Assembly: GCF_028823665.1 (NCBI RefSeq)
Contig: NZ_JAPEHV010000006.1
Coordinates: 310,001 to 374,000, forward strand
DNA from: Microbacterium sp. C7(2022)
GTDB lineage: Bacteria; Actinomycetota; Actinomycetes; Actinomycetales; Microbacteriaceae
Length of the DNA: 64,000 nt
Direction: 5' to 3'
Below the pieces are notes generated by a model that was not told the DNA's origin, ran no database searches, and was given only the letters and a program-made list of their open reading frames with translations. Positions within the stretch are counted from its first letter, which is position 1; each line of letters begins with the position of its first letter. Shown here one piece after another: positions 25,748 to 37,053 of this stretch. Position numbers and translations under genes: made by a program.

Positions 25748-27037
25748 TCAGGCGGTGATGCGTTCGCGAACGATCGACGAGGTGGCCGGCGCGGACGACC
25801 CGAGTTCCCACGCGCCGTCGAGGGCGTCGAGCGCTCGTGCGAACCGTGATCCATCATGCCCGAGAAGAGTGAACAGCGGTTGACCGGCTGCCACCTGATC
25901 GCCCGGCTTCACGTGCAGATCGATTCCTGCCTCGTGCAGCACGGGGTCCTGTGCCCGTGCACGCCCGGCACCCAGTCGCCAGGCGGCGATACCGAACGGC
26001 AACGCCTCCATCCGGGTGACGAATCCCGCCTCGGGCGCCGTCACGGTGTGCGTCTCATTCGGCGCAGGCAATGCGGCATCCGGGTCCCCACCCTGCGCGC
26101 TGATCATGGCGCGCCACGAGTCCATCGCGCGCCCATCGCGCAGCGCCGCCTCCACGTCGGCATCAGGCTGGCCAGCCAGCGCCAGCATCTCGCGCGCGAG
26201 CGCGACGGTCAGCTCGACCACGTCGGCCGGGCCGCCGCCGGCAAGCACCTCGACGGATTCGCGCACCTCGTTGGCGTTGCCGATCGCGAGGCCGAGCGGC
26301 GTGTTCATGTCGGTGAGCAAGGCGGTGGTCGACACACCCGAGTCGGTGCCGAGCGCTACCATCGCCTCTGCAAGCTCGCGCGCCTTGCCGATGTCTTGCA
26401 TGAACGCGCCAGAGCCGAACTTCACGTCGAGCACGAGCGAATCGGTGCCTTCGGCGATCTTCTTCGACATGATGCTCGACGCGATCAGCGGAATAGCCTC
26501 GACCGTTCCGGTCACGTCGCGCAGGGCGTACAAACGCTTGTCAGCCGGTGCGAGACCTGAGCCCGCGGCGCAGATGACCGCACCCACGTCTCGCAGCTGC
26601 GCGAACATCTCGTCGTTCGACAGTGCCGCACGCCACCCCGGAATCGACTCCAGCTTGTCGAGCGTGCCCCCGGTGTGACCGAGCCCGCGCCCCGAAAGCT
26701 GCGGCACCGCAACCCCGAACGCGGCGACGAGTGGCGCGAGCGGCAACGTGATCTTGTCACCCACTCCACCGGTGGAGTGCTTGTCGACGGTGGCCTTGCC
26801 GAGTCCGGCGAAGCTCATGCGCTCCCCCGACGCGATCATCGCATCGGTCATCACGCGGATCTCGTCGCGCTCCATGCCGTTGAGCAGAACGGCCATCGCG
26901 AAGGCCGCCATCTGCGAGTCGGCCACGTATTCGCGGGTGTACGCGTCGATCATCCAGCGAAGCGCGTCCTCGGCGACTACGCCGCCGTCGCGCTTGGTGC
27001 GGATCACGTCAACCGCGTCGAACGGCTCCACGCTCAT
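25748..27037 (-). CDS. deoA: thymidine (pyrimidine-nucleoside) phosphorylase
   Basis: A 429-residue enzyme that splits thymidine or uridine with phosphate into base and (deoxy)ribose 1-phosphate. It shows the family signature SGRGLGHTGGTLDKLESIPG, the phosphate-binding VDKHSTGGVGDK, and the C-terminal domain ending near the stop. The length fits the family (about 430-440). Its ATG overlaps the cdd stop (ATGA), which couples cytidine deamination to phosphorolysis. Confidence 0.95.
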   Translation of the reverse strand: MSVEPFDAVDVIRTKRDGGVVAEDALRWMIDAYTREYVADSQMAAFAMAVLLNGMERDEIRVMTDAMIASGERMSFAGLGKATVDKHSTGGVGDKITLPLAPLVAAFGVAVPQLSGRGLGHTGGTLDKLESIPGWRAALSNDEMFAQLRDVGAVICAAGSGLAPADKRLYALRDVTGTVEAIPLIASSIMSKKIAEGTDSLVLDVKFGSGAFMQDIGKARELAEAMVALGTDSGVSTTALLTDMNTPLGLAIGNANEVRESVEVLAGGGPADVVELTVALAREMLALAGQPDADVEAALRDGRAMDSWRAMISAQGGDPDAALPAPNETHTVTAPEAGFVTRMEALPFGIAAWRLGAGRARAQDPVLHEAGIDLHVKPGDQVAAGQPLFTLLGHDGSRFARALDALDGAWELGSSAPATSSIVRERITA

Positions 27038-27435
27038 CGGGCGGCGTCCTCGAGGTCGCGCGGCCCGAAGGCGTCCGGCAGCACTTCGTCGATCGTCCGG
27101 ATTCCCGACACCGTCTCGAGCAGCATCCCGGGCAGCGCGAATTCATAGAGCAGCTGCCGGCATCGCCCGCACGGCATGATCGTCTCGCCGAGTCCGTTGA
27201 CGCAGACGAAGGCGACCAGTTGCCCGCCGCCCGACATCTGAAGCTCGCTGACAAGCCCGCATTCGGCGCACAGCCCGACCCCGTACGAGGCGTTTTCAAC
27301 GTTGCATCCGGTCACGATCCGCCCGTCCGAGACGAGCGCCGCAGCCCCTACCTTGTAGCGCGAGTAGGGCGCGTACGCCCGCTCCATGGCGGCGGTAGCC
27401 CCCGCGCGCAGTTCGTCCCAATCGATGTCGGTCAC
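27034..27435 (-). CDS. cdd: cytidine deaminase
   Basis: A 133-residue zinc deaminase of the small homotetrameric type, converting (deoxy)cytidine to (deoxy)uridine. The metal and proton-shuttle motif is GLCAECGLV (C and catalytic E), and the other zinc ligands are in MPCGRCRQ. N in GCNVENASYG binds ribose. The GTG start is preceded by GGAGGA at good spacing. The gap to the permease gene is 45 bp on the same strand, so it belongs to the nucleoside operon. Confidence 0.95.
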   Translation of the reverse strand: MTDIDWDELRAGATAAMERAYAPYSRYKVGAAALVSDGRIVTGCNVENASYGVGLCAECGLVSELQMSGGGQLVAFVCVNGLGETIMPCGRCRQLLYEFALPGMLLETVSGIRTIDEVLPDAFGPRDLEDAAR

Positions 27436-27480
27436 GCGACTCCTCCGATAGCAAGCACAGTGATGGTGATGGATGCCACG

Positions 27481-28763
27481 TCAGCCCTTTACGTAGGGCA
27501 ACCCGGCTGCGGCTGGCCCTCGAGAGCGCCCGACGACACCGGCGACCACAAAGATCGTGACGACGTAGGGAAGCATGAGCATGAACTCGCTGGGCACGGG
27601 CGACCCGATGACGCTGAGGGTGTTCTGCAGGCTCGAGGCGAACCCGAAAAGAAGCGCAGCGAGTGTCGCCTTGATCGGGTCCCACTGGCCGAAGATCACC
27701 GCGGCCAGCGCGATGAAGCCCGCGCCGGCAGTCATCTCTTTGTTGAAGGCGATGCCGTTTCCGATCGTGAAGACCGTGCCACCGAGGCCCGCCAGCGCCC
27801 CGGCGAGGAGCACATTCCAGAACCGGGTCGGGTTGACGCGGATGCCGACGGTGTCGGCGGCCTGCGGGTGTTCGCCGACCGCGCGCAGCCGCAGACCCCA
27901 GCGCGTACGGAACATGCCGAACCACACCAACGCCACGGCGAGGTACATCAAGTAGACGATGATCGTCTGGCGGAACAGCACCGGCCCGAGCACGGGGATG
28001 TCCGACAACAGAGGAATCGCGATGCGGTCGAAGCGAGGCGGAGTGTTGAGCGTTGCGGCGTTGGGCTGCAGCACCTGGGAGAACAAGAAGCTCGTGAGGC
28101 CCGTCACCAGAACGTTCAGCACGACACCGACGATGACCTGCTCGACGAGGTATTTGATCGAAAACGCCGCGAGCACGAAGGCCACGAGCATGCCGGCGAC
28201 CATAGCCGCGAGCAGCCCGAGGATCGGGAGTCCGGTAACGGTTGCCACGACCGCCGCCGTGAATGCACCGGCGAGCAACTGTCCCTCGATCGCGATGTTG
28301 ACCACGCCGACGCGTTCGCCGATGACACCGGTAAGGGCGCCGTAGATGAGCGGGATCGCGAGAGCGACAGCGCCGGCAAGGAGGCCCGTGACGGGGATCG
28401 CAGCGCCCGAGGCCGCCCATGCGAGGAAGCCGTAGACGAGGATCACGATGTACGCCGCGATCACCCACAGGGGCGTCGTTCCTCGTGCGCGGACGAACCA
28501 CGCTGCCAGCGCGGTCAGCACCAGCAGCAGGACGAACACCACCCACACGGTCAGGGTGACGGGAACAACGATGTCGCCGAGCTGCACGGCGTCACTGCCC
28601 GTCGACAGGCGGAACGTGGTGTCACCGCTGCGCGGTGCAGCCACGATGAGCAGCGCGTAGAGGGCGGCGAAGATAGCCAGCGCGATCGGGGCCTTCCAGC
28701 TGCGCACGTCGGCCTTCTGCAGTTCGATGGGGGCGATGGCCCCGTCCGGAGTGGTCACCGTGC

Positions 28764-28767
<4 letters not shown>
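27481..28767 (-). CDS. nucleoside ABC transporter permease 2 (NupQ/BmpB-like)
   Basis: A 428-residue inner-membrane permease of the branched-chain amino acid/ribose permease family. Many hydrophobic helices are present, and the conserved core is IPLIYGALTGVIGERVGVVNIAIEGQLLAGAF, typical of BMP-dependent nucleoside importers. The first 120 residues add extra hydrophobic segments. The GTG start overlaps the stop of the other permease by 4 bp. With the ATPase and BMP lipoprotein upstream and cdd-deoA-add downstream, nucleoside uptake is strongly implied. Confidence 0.88.
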
Positions 28768-30070
<1,303 letters not shown>

Positions 30071-30074
<4 letters not shown>

Positions 30075-31588
30075 GCCGCTGCCTCTCCGGTCGGGGCTTC
30101 GCCGGCCATCATGAGGCCCAGCGTTCCTCGGGGGGTGTCACCCGGGACGATGCCAATGATCTTTCCCCGATACATCACGATGATTCGATCGGCCAGTGCC
30201 GTCACTTCGTCGAGTTCTGTGGAGACGACGATCACCGGGATCCCCGCGTCCCGCGTTTCGACGATGCGCTTGTGGATGAACTCGATCGATCCCACGTCGA
30301 CGCCGCGCGTGGGCTGTGCGGCGACGAACAGCGACAGGTCACGGCTGAGCTCGCGTGCCAGCACGACTTTCTGCTGGTTGCCGCCCGACAGTGTGCCGAC
30401 GGGGGTATCGACACCCTGGGCACGCACGTCGAACTCGTGGAACTTCTCTTCGGCGAACTCCGAGATGTAGCTCAGGCGCAACGCGCCGCCGCGCACGAAC
30501 GGGGCCCCTGTGGTGCGGTCGAGCACCAGGTTCTCGGCAATGGTCATGGGAGCGACCAGGCCGTCTTCCTTGCGGTCTTCGGGCACGAAGCCCACGCCTT
30601 CGTCGAGGATGCGACGCACGGTCTTGCCGACGAGCTCGGTGTTGTTGAGGACGACAGAGCCGCTCACCCGCTCCTGCAGGCCCACGAGCGCTTCAGTGAG
30701 CTCGGTCTGGCCGTTGCCCTGCACACCAGCGATCGCGACGATCTCACCGGCGCGCACGTCGAAGTCGACGCCGTCGACGACGATCTGGTCTTTCGAGTCC
30801 ACGACCGTGAGGTTCTGCACGATGAGGGACTTCTCGCCGAGTGAGGGCGGGTTCTTCTGCACGGTGAGCTCGACGGCGCGACCCACCATCAGCTCGGCGA
30901 GTTCGGCGTTAGTGGCGGTCGGCGATGCCTCGCCGACGACCTTGCCCAGACGGATCACGGTGATGCGGTCGGCGACTTCGCGCACTTCGCGCAGCTTGTG
31001 GGTGATGAAGACGATAGAGGTGCCGGCCTCTTTCAGCTGGCGCATGATCTCCATCAGCTCGTCGGTCTCCTGTGGGGTGAGCACCGCGGTGGGCTCGTCG
31101 AAGACGAGCACCTTGGCGTCACGGGAGAGCGCCTTGATGATCTCCACGCGCTGCTGAACCCCCACCGGGAGGTCTTCGACCACGGCGTCCGGGTCGAGAT
31201 CGAACCCGAAGCGCGCCGAGATCTCGCGCACGCGTTCGCGCGCGGCATCCAGATCAAGAACTCCGCCCGCCTTGGTCGACTCGTGGCCGAGCATGACATT
31301 CTCGGCGACCGTGAACACGGGAATGAGCATGAAGTGCTGGTGCACCATGCCGATGCCCGCGCGCATCGCGTCACCCGGTCCTTGGAAGTACTGCACCTGG
31401 TCGTCGAGCAGGATGACGCCGTCGTCAGCCTGGTACAGACCGTAGAGCACGTTCATCAGGGTCGACTTGCCGGCACCGTTCTCACCGAGCAGGCAGTGGA
31501 TTTCGCCGGGTTCGATCACGAGGTCGATGTGATCGTTGGCGACCAGGCTGCCGAACCGCTTGGTGATGCCGCGGAGTTCGAGCTTCAT
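30071..31588 (-). CDS. nucleoside ABC transporter ATPase, two ABC domains (NupO-like)
   Basis: A 505-residue tandem ATPase. The first domain has LGENGAGKST (Walker A) and LVFDEPTAVL (Walker B). The second has AIAGVQGNGQTELTEAL in place of a canonical Walker A, signature LSGGNQQK, and FVAAQPTRGVD. One intact and one degenerate site is normal for the ribose/BMP importer family. ATG 31588 begins the conserved MKLELRGITKRFGSLVAND; earlier frame positions fall in the intergenic hairpin. It energises the two permeases encoded downstream. Confidence 0.92.
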
Positions 31589-31642
31589 GTTGCAGATCCT
31601 AGTAAGAGGCGTGCACGAAAGGCACGCGATGTCCGGACGCAT

Positions 31643-31676
31643 GTGTGGGGAGACCGGCGAACCGGCCTCCCCACAC
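31643..31676 (-). promoter_or_regulatory. strong intercistronic hairpin between the BMP gene and the ABC ATPase
   Basis: A 15-bp stem with one mismatch (GTGTGGGGAGACCGG / CCGGCCTCCCCACAC) is capped on the transcript strand by a UUCG tetraloop. There is no U-tract. It probably stabilises the upstream mRNA or lowers expression of downstream genes relative to the binding protein. Confidence 0.65.
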
Positions 31677-31691
31677 GCGATGCTGGATTTC

Positions 31692-32798
31692 TCAGCCCGC
31701 CAGGTACGACGTGACCGGGATCGATCCGTCGATGATGCCGGCGGTGATCTCGTCGAGCTCACCCTGCAGGTCGGGCGAAATCATGCTCTCGAAGTCGTGG
31801 AACGGAGCAAGGCCCACGCCCTCGTTCTCGAGCGTGCCGACGAACGGCGTGACATCGAAGCTGCCTTCAGCGGCTGCGGTAACAGCCTCCTCGACACCCA
31901 CGTCGATGCCCTTGCGGATCGAGGTGAGGAGCAGGTCGGCGACCGACGGGTCGGTCTCGTACACGTCGGCGTCGACACCGACGAGCGCGATGTCGCGGCC
32001 CGAGTCACGGATGACGGATGCTGCGGACTGGTAGATCGGTCCGCCGACGGGCAGCAGCACGTCGACGCCCTGGTCGACCAGACCCTGAGCCGAGTTGATG
32101 GCGTCCTGGTTGGCGACGAAGCCACCGGTGAACACGCCGTCCTCGCCGTCCCAGCCGAAGACCTCGACCGAGTCGTCCTTCTGCTCGTTCCAGTACTCGA
32201 CACCCTGTGCGAAGCCGTCCATGAAGATCGAGACGGTCGGGAAGTTCATTCCACCGAACGTGCCGACCTTCTTGGCCTCGGAGTACGACGCTGCGGCGTA
32301 GCCGGCGAGGAACGCGGCCTGCGCGGTGTCGAAGACGATGGGCTTGATGTTCGGAGCGTCAGTTTCGCCGTCGAAGTCGTTGTCCACGACATCGTCGATC
32401 GAGACGTACTCGATGTCGGGGTTCGCCAGAGCGGACTCGGCTGCTGCCGATGCCAGCGCGAAGCCGACCGTGACGATAACCGAGCAGTCCTGGTCGACGA
32501 GTGCGGTCAGGTTGGGGCCGTAGTCGGACTCAGAGTCGGACTGAACGGTCACCGGCTCGACACCGAACGCCTCAGCGGCACGGGTCAAACCCTCGAAACC
32601 GAGCTGGTTGAACGACTTGTCGTCGAAGCCACCGGCATCCGAAACCATGCAGGGCTTGAAGCCCTCAACGGCGGATGCGGTGCTGTCGGTCGGCTCGTCG
32701 GTGGTCTCTTCGGGTGCCGAGGCGCAACCGGCGAGGGCAACGATCATGCTTGCGCCAACAAGGCCGCCAAGCAGTCGCTTACGGGTGGAAATGGTCAA
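31692..32798 (-). CDS. BMP family nucleoside-binding lipoprotein
   Basis: A 368-residue extracytoplasmic solute-binding protein of the PnrA/BmpA family. The signal peptide ends in the lipobox LAGC, giving lipidated C25, followed by an acidic Thr/Ser linker. The ligand domain has CMVSDAGGFDDKSFNQLGFEGL and ends EITAGIIDGSIPVTSYLAG. TTG 32798 is preferred because GGAGG lies 5 nt before it; the frame is open for six more codons to another TTG (32816). It is the first gene of the nucleoside uptake/salvage operon and is separated from the ATPase gene by a strong hairpin. Confidence 0.9.
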   Translation of the reverse strand: MTISTRKRLLGGLVGASMIVALAGCASAPEETTDEPTDSTASAVEGFKPCMVSDAGGFDDKSFNQLGFEGLTRAAEAFGVEPVTVQSDSESDYGPNLTALVDQDCSVIVTVGFALASAAAESALANPDIEYVSIDDVVDNDFDGETDAPNIKPIVFDTAQAAFLAGYAAASYSEAKKVGTFGGMNFPTVSIFMDGFAQGVEYWNEQKDDSVEVFGWDGEDGVFTGGFVANQDAINSAQGLVDQGVDVLLPVGGPIYQSAASVIRDSGRDIALVGVDADVYETDPSVADLLLTSIRKGIDVGVEEAVTAAAEGSFDVTPFVGTLENEGVGLAPFHDFESMISPDLQGELDEITAGIIDGSIPVTSYLAG

Positions 32799-32819
32799 CT
32801 CAGCCTCCACGTACAAAGG

Positions 32820-32836
32820 CCCGCGTACCTCGCGGG
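32820..32836 (-). promoter_or_regulatory. hairpin in the leader of the BMP gene
   Basis: CCCGCG-tacct-CGCGGG is a perfect 6-bp stem about 20 bp upstream of the BMP start, after the manC stop at 32941. It may be the manC terminator or part of the leader. Confidence 0.35.
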
Positions 32837-32940
32837 TGCTGGAGTGAAGTTACCCTGTGTGACGCCCTGCTTGCATGCCAGATCGGCCCTGGACGCCGAA
32901 TGGTTACAAAGACGCAATCTGCTGGTACATGACGGCAACG

Positions 32941-34056
32941 TCAGAGCACATCGCCCCGTCCGGTGAGCTTGAGCGCATCAACCACACCTTTCACGCGCTG
33001 TGCGTGCTCGCTCGTGGTCACCAGCAGCGCGTCCGGCGTGTCGACCACGACGATGTCGCGCACGCCGACGAGGCTGATCACTCGAGACGTCTGCGAGACC
33101 ACGATGCCGCTCGCGGCATCCGACAAAATCCTCGCGTTCTCGCCCAGGATCGCCAGATCGTTCTTACGCCCATGCGAGTTGAGCTTCGCCAGGCTCGCGA
33201 AGTCCCCCACGTCATCCCAATCGAAGTGACCGGGAATGACCGCCAGCCGCCCCTTCGCAGCGGCAGGCTCGGCCACTGAGTAGTCGATCGCGATCTTCTT
33301 GAGCGTCGGCCACACGCGGTCCACGACCGGTCCGCGGGCGTCGCGGTCGTCCCACGCTTCGGCCAAATCCATCAGACCGGCGTACAACTGCGGCTCTTGC
33401 TCAGCGATCTCCCCAAGCAACACATCAGCGCGCGTGATGAACATGCCGGCGTTCCACAAATACGAACGGTCGGCGAAATACTCGCGGGCAGTGTCGAGGT
33501 CGGGCTTCTCGACGAAGCTATCGACCATTGCCGCCTCGGGCGCACCGTCGATGACGAACTCCCCACCCTTGCGGATGTACCCGAATCCCACGGATGGCTC
33601 AGAAGGCTGAATGCCGATCGTGCAGATATAGCCCTCGCGCGCGACGGCGACGGCTTGACGCACCGCCCAGTCGAACAGGTGCGGCACCCGGATGACATGG
33701 TCGGCCGCGAACGACCCGATGATGACGTCGGGTTCACGTCGAGACAGAATTGCGGCGGCCAGCCCGATCGCGGCCGTCGAGTCTCGCGGCTCAGATTCGA
33801 GAATGACGTTCAGATCCGGGATGCCGGGAAGCTCGCTTTCCACCGCTGCGCGATGCGCCCGGCCCGTCACCACGGCGATCCGATCGGGGCCAGCCAGCGG
33901 CTCGAGGCGATTCCACGTGTCGCGCAGCAGAGTGTGACCAGAGCCAGTCAGATCATGCAGGAACTTGGGCGCGTCGGCACGAGAGAGCGGCCACAGCCTG
34001 CTGCCGATGCCGCCGGCGGGGATCACTGCGTAGAAGTCTTTGATCGGCTCAGGCAT
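32941..34056 (-). CDS. manC: mannose-1-phosphate guanylyltransferase
   Basis: A 371-residue nucleotidyltransferase that makes GDP-mannose from mannose 1-phosphate and GTP for glycan and lipoglycan synthesis. The nucleotide loop is VIPAGGIGSRLWPLSRADAPKFL (12-34), and FVEKPDLDTAREY with WNAGMFI are the other family blocks. The isomerase domain of bifunctional ManC/AlgA is absent, as in the short actinobacterial type. It stands alone: 140 bp separates it from the BMP gene on the same strand, and it is divergent from sdhC. Confidence 0.93.
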   Translation of the reverse strand: MPEPIKDFYAVIPAGGIGSRLWPLSRADAPKFLHDLTGSGHTLLRDTWNRLEPLAGPDRIAVVTGRAHRAAVESELPGIPDLNVILESEPRDSTAAIGLAAAILSRREPDVIIGSFAADHVIRVPHLFDWAVRQAVAVAREGYICTIGIQPSEPSVGFGYIRKGGEFVIDGAPEAAMVDSFVEKPDLDTAREYFADRSYLWNAGMFITRADVLLGEIAEQEPQLYAGLMDLAEAWDDRDARGPVVDRVWPTLKKIAIDYSVAEPAAAKGRLAVIPGHFDWDDVGDFASLAKLNSHGRKNDLAILGENARILSDAASGIVVSQTSRVISLVGVRDIVVVDTPDALLVTTSEHAQRVKGVVDALKLTGRGDVL

Positions 34057-34118
34057 GCCAGCCAGCGTACCGGCCGCACCCTCGGCTGCCCGGATGCGCG
34101 AAAGAACGGGCGGATTTG

Positions 34119-34132
34119 TCTCGACGTCAAGA
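34119..34132. promoter_or_regulatory. GACGTC-centred palindrome upstream of sdhC
   Basis: TCTCGACGTCAAGA is symmetric except for one pair. A second GACGTC (34188-34193, TTGACGTCAG) lies 65 bp downstream near the presumed start of transcription. A shared regulator of both sites is inferred. Confidence 0.4.
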
Positions 34133-34180
34133 GAGCTCGACTTAGGTTGTCCTTCGTCGCCTCGCTCGCAAACCGGGGAA

Positions 34181-34186
34181 TAGTAT
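34181..34186 (+). promoter_or_regulatory. -10 box of the sdh operon
   Basis: TAGTAT is the best -10 match in the 237-bp gap. Initiation 6-7 nt later would fall inside the second GACGTC. No good -35 box is seen. Confidence 0.35.
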
Positions 34187-34293
34187 TGACGTCAGCGCCC
34201 GCGTGACGCAAGGACCGCATCCCTGTGGGATCGGCCCACTTTCGGGGCATCGAACCTCGCCCCCGACCATGTTTCGATCCAGGGAGGACGACC

Positions 34294-34728
34294 GTGTCTG
34301 CACCAGCACGCGTCACACCGTCGGTATCTGAAACCACTTCCAAGACTCCCCGCGGCACCCTGTACCGCGGGAACGAAGGAATGTGGTCATGGGTGCTTCA
34401 CCGCATCACCGGCATCGCGATCTTTTTCTTCTTGCTCGTCCACGTGCTCGACACCGCACTGATCCGCGTGTCGCCCGAGGCATACAACGCCGTGATGAGC
34501 TCGTACAAGAACCCGGTGATGGGCATCGGCGAGGTCGTCCTGGTCGGCGCCGTCGCCTACCACGCGTACAACGGCCTGCGCATCATCGCCGTCGACGCCT
34601 GGACGTGGGCGACTCGCCACCAGCGCCAGTTGTGGTGGGGAGTGCTCGGGCTCTGGCTTGCGACCATGATCCCCTTCAGCGTCCGCCACCTGTCGATCGT
34701 GTTCGCCGAGATCGGAGGAGGTCACTGA
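34294..34728 (+). CDS. sdhC: succinate dehydrogenase cytochrome b556 subunit
   Basis: A 144-residue membrane anchor of complex II. The motif GMWSWVLHRITGIAIFFFLLVHVLDT includes the HR-x-T-G signature and the heme-ligand histidine region of SdhC, and three hydrophobic helices follow. It passes electrons from SdhB to the quinone pool. GTG 34294 is selected since GGAGG lies 7 nt upstream. Its stop overlaps the sdhD ATG by one base. Confidence 0.92.
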   Translation: MSAPARVTPSVSETTSKTPRGTLYRGNEGMWSWVLHRITGIAIFFFLLVHVLDTALIRVSPEAYNAVMSSYKNPVMGIGEVVLVGAVAYHAYNGLRIIAVDAWTWATRHQRQLWWGVLGLWLATMIPFSVRHLSIVFAEIGGGH

Positions 34729-35177
34729 TGTCCGCCACCATCGCCGACCCCCGCGCCCCGCGTGAGGCTGTGCGCCGCAAGGGCCCCAACCTCGAAAAGG
34801 CCGGTTGGATCTACATGCGCGTATCGGGCGTTCTGCTCGTCGTGCTGATTTTCGGCCACCTGTTCGTCAACCTGATGCTCGGCGAAGGAATTCACGGCAT
34901 CGACTTCGCCTTCGTCGCCGGCAAGCTGTCCTCGCCGTTCTGGCAGTGGTGGGACGTCCTCATGCTGTGGCTCGCGTTGATCCACGGCGGCAACGGCATG
35001 CGCACCATCGTGAACGACTACGTCACGGGCGAGACGACCCGCAAGGTGCTCGTCGGAGCGATCTGGGTGGCCGCGGCTTTCCTCATCGTCCTCGGCACGC
35101 TGGTCGTCTTCACCTTCGACCCGTGCCTGGGCCTCACCGACACGAGCGCGGACTGGCTGCTGGCGGAGTGCGCGTAA
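34728..35177 (+). CDS. sdhD: succinate dehydrogenase hydrophobic membrane anchor
   Basis: A 149-residue protein with three membrane helices (about 27-50, 68-90 and 103-125). It belongs to the SdhD anchor family and shares the quinone/heme site with SdhC. GGAGG lies 8 nt before ATG 34728. Between sdhD and sdhA there are 49 bp without a visible hairpin, so the operon continues. Confidence 0.9.
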   Translation: MSATIADPRAPREAVRRKGPNLEKAGWIYMRVSGVLLVVLIFGHLFVNLMLGEGIHGIDFAFVAGKLSSPFWQWWDVLMLWLALIHGGNGMRTIVNDYVTGETTRKVLVGAIWVAAAFLIVLGTLVVFTFDPCLGLTDTSADWLLAECA

Positions 35178-35226
35178 CGCGCACCCTCCCCGACGACGAG
35201 ACATCGAGAAACCGAGAGCACTGCTT

Positions 35227-37053
35227 GTGACTACCGAAACCGCGGACAGCTACGTCAAGGACGGCGTCCACTACCACCAGTTCGACATCGTGATCGTGGG
35301 CGCCGGCGGTGCCGGCATGCGCGCGGCCATCGAAGCCGGGCCAGGCGCGAGGACCGCCGTCATCTCGAAGCTGTACCCCACGCGTTCGCACACCGGCGCC
35401 GCACAGGGCGGCATGGCTGCGGCCCTGGCCAACGTCGAAGAGGACTCGTGGGAATGGCACACCTTCGACACCGTCAAGGGTGGCGACTACCTCGTCGACC
35501 AGGACGCCGCAGAGATCCTGGCAAAAGAGGCGATCGACGCGGTCATCGACCTCGAAAACATGGGTCTGCCATTCAACCGCACGCCCGAGGGAAAGATCGA
35601 CCAGCGCCGCTTCGGCGGACACACCGCCGATCACGGGAAGACGCCCGTACGTCGCGCGTGTTACGCGGCCGACCGTACCGGCCACATGATCCTCCAGACG
35701 CTGTTCCAGAACTGCGTCAAGCTCGGCATCAACTTCTTCAACGAGTTTTACGTGCTCGATCTCGTGACCGTCAAAGCCGAAGACGGCAGCACCCAGATCG
35801 CCGGCGTCGTGGCGTACGACCTGGCCACCGGTGAGTTGCACGTCTTCCAGTCGAAGGCCGTCATCTTCGCGACCGGCGGTTTCGGCAAGATCTTCAAGAC
35901 GACCTCGAACGCTCACACCCTCACGGGTGACGGCGTCGGGATCATCTGGCGCAAGGGCCTGCCGCTCGAGGACATGGAGTTCTTCCAGTTCCACCCGACC
36001 GGCCTGGCTGGCCTCGGCATCCTGCTCACCGAAGGCGCGCGCGGCGAAGGCGCGATCCTGCGCAACGTGTCGGGTGAGCGCTTCATGGAGCGCTACGCGC
36101 CCACGATCAAAGACCTCGCGCCGCGAGACATCGTCAGCCGCTGCATGGTGCAAGAGGTCGCCGAAGGGCGCGGTGCGGGTCCCCACAAGGACTACGTGCT
36201 GCTGGACTGCACGCACCTGGGGGCCGAAGTCCTCGAGACGAAGCTCCCTGACATCACCGAGTTCGCCCGCACCTACCTCGGTGTCGACCCGGTCGTCGAG
36301 CCTGTCCCGGTGATGCCCACCGCGCACTACGCCATGGGTGGCATCCCGACCAACAATGACGCGCAGGTGCTGAGCGACAACACCACCGTCGTGCCGGGTC
36401 TGTACGCCGCCGGTGAGTGCGCGTGCGTCTCGGTCCACGGCTCGAACCGCCTCGGCACCAACTCGCTGCTCGACATCAACGTGTTCGGCAAGCGCGCCGG
36501 CAAGAACGCCGTCGAGTACGTCAAGACGGCCGAGTTCGTGCCGCTGCCCGAAGACCCGGCTGCCGAAGTGCGCGGCCTGATCGAAGGCCTGCGCAACAAC
36601 CAGGGCACCGAGCGGATCGCTGTGCTGCGCAAGAAGTTGCAGGACGAAATGGACCGCAAGGCGCAGGTGTTCCGCACCGACGAGTCGCTGGCCGAGGTCA
36701 TGGACGTCATCGCCGATCTGCGCGAGCGCTACAAGAACATCCACGTCGACGACAAGGGCAAGCGGTTCAACACCGATCTCCTCGAGGCCGTCGAACTGGG
36801 CTTCCTCCTCGACATCGCCGAGGTCGTCGTCGTCACCGCCCGCAACCGCAAGGAGAGCCGCGGCGGCCACATGCGCGATGACTTCCCCACGCGCGATGAC
36901 GAGAACTACATGAAGCACACGATGGCGTACCTCTCGGGCGACGCGCACTCGTCGCACCCGGAGGACCACATCCGTCTGGACTGGAAGCCTGTCGTGTTCA
37001 CCAAGAACGAGGCCGGCGAGTTGCGCTACCCGCCGTTGGAGAGGAAGTACTGA
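35227..37053 (+). CDS. sdhA: succinate dehydrogenase flavoprotein subunit
   Basis: A 608-residue FAD subunit that oxidises succinate to fumarate. It shows [19 protein letters not shown] (FAD), the covalent-flavin histidine in [11 protein letters not shown], the substrate loop [12 protein letters not shown] with [13 protein letters not shown], and a C-terminal [14 protein letters not shown] region. The length is normal. GTG 35227 is the only start that keeps the conserved N-terminus short. It overlaps sdhB by one base. Confidence 0.97.
   Translation: MTTETADSYVKDGVHYHQFDIVIVGAGGAGMRAAIEAGPGARTAVISKLYPTRSHTGAAQGGMAAALANVEEDSWEWHTFDTVKGGDYLVDQDAAEILAKEAIDAVIDLENMGLPFNRTPEGKIDQRRFGGHTADHGKTPVRRACYAADRTGHMILQTLFQNCVKLGINFFNEFYVLDLVTVKAEDGSTQIAGVVAYDLATGELHVFQSKAVIFATGGFGKIFKTTSNAHTLTGDGVGIIWRKGLPLEDMEFFQFHPTGLAGLGILLTEGARGEGAILRNVSGERFMERYAPTIKDLAPRDIVSRCMVQEVAEGRGAGPHKDYVLLDCTHLGAEVLETKLPDITEFARTYLGVDPVVEPVPVMPTAHYAMGGIPTNNDAQVLSDNTTVVPGLYAAGECACVSVHGSNRLGTNSLLDINVFGKRAGKNAVEYVKTAEFVPLPEDPAAEVRGLIEGLRNNQGTERIAVLRKKLQDEMDRKAQVFRTDESLAEVMDVIADLRERYKNIHVDDKGKRFNTDLLEAVELGFLLDIAEVVVVTARNRKESRGGHMRDDFPTRDDENYMKHTMAYLSGDAHSSHPEDHIRLDWKPVVFTKNEAGELRYPPLERKY

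Noticed and set aside
32799-32816. TTG 32816 as start of the BMP lipoprotein
   Set aside because: The TTG at 32798 has GGAGG at a suitable distance and gives a standard signal peptide; the earlier codon has none.
35134-36969. 611-codon minus-strand frame opposite sdhA
   Set aside because: Valine- and histidine-rich shadow of the sdhA coding strand.
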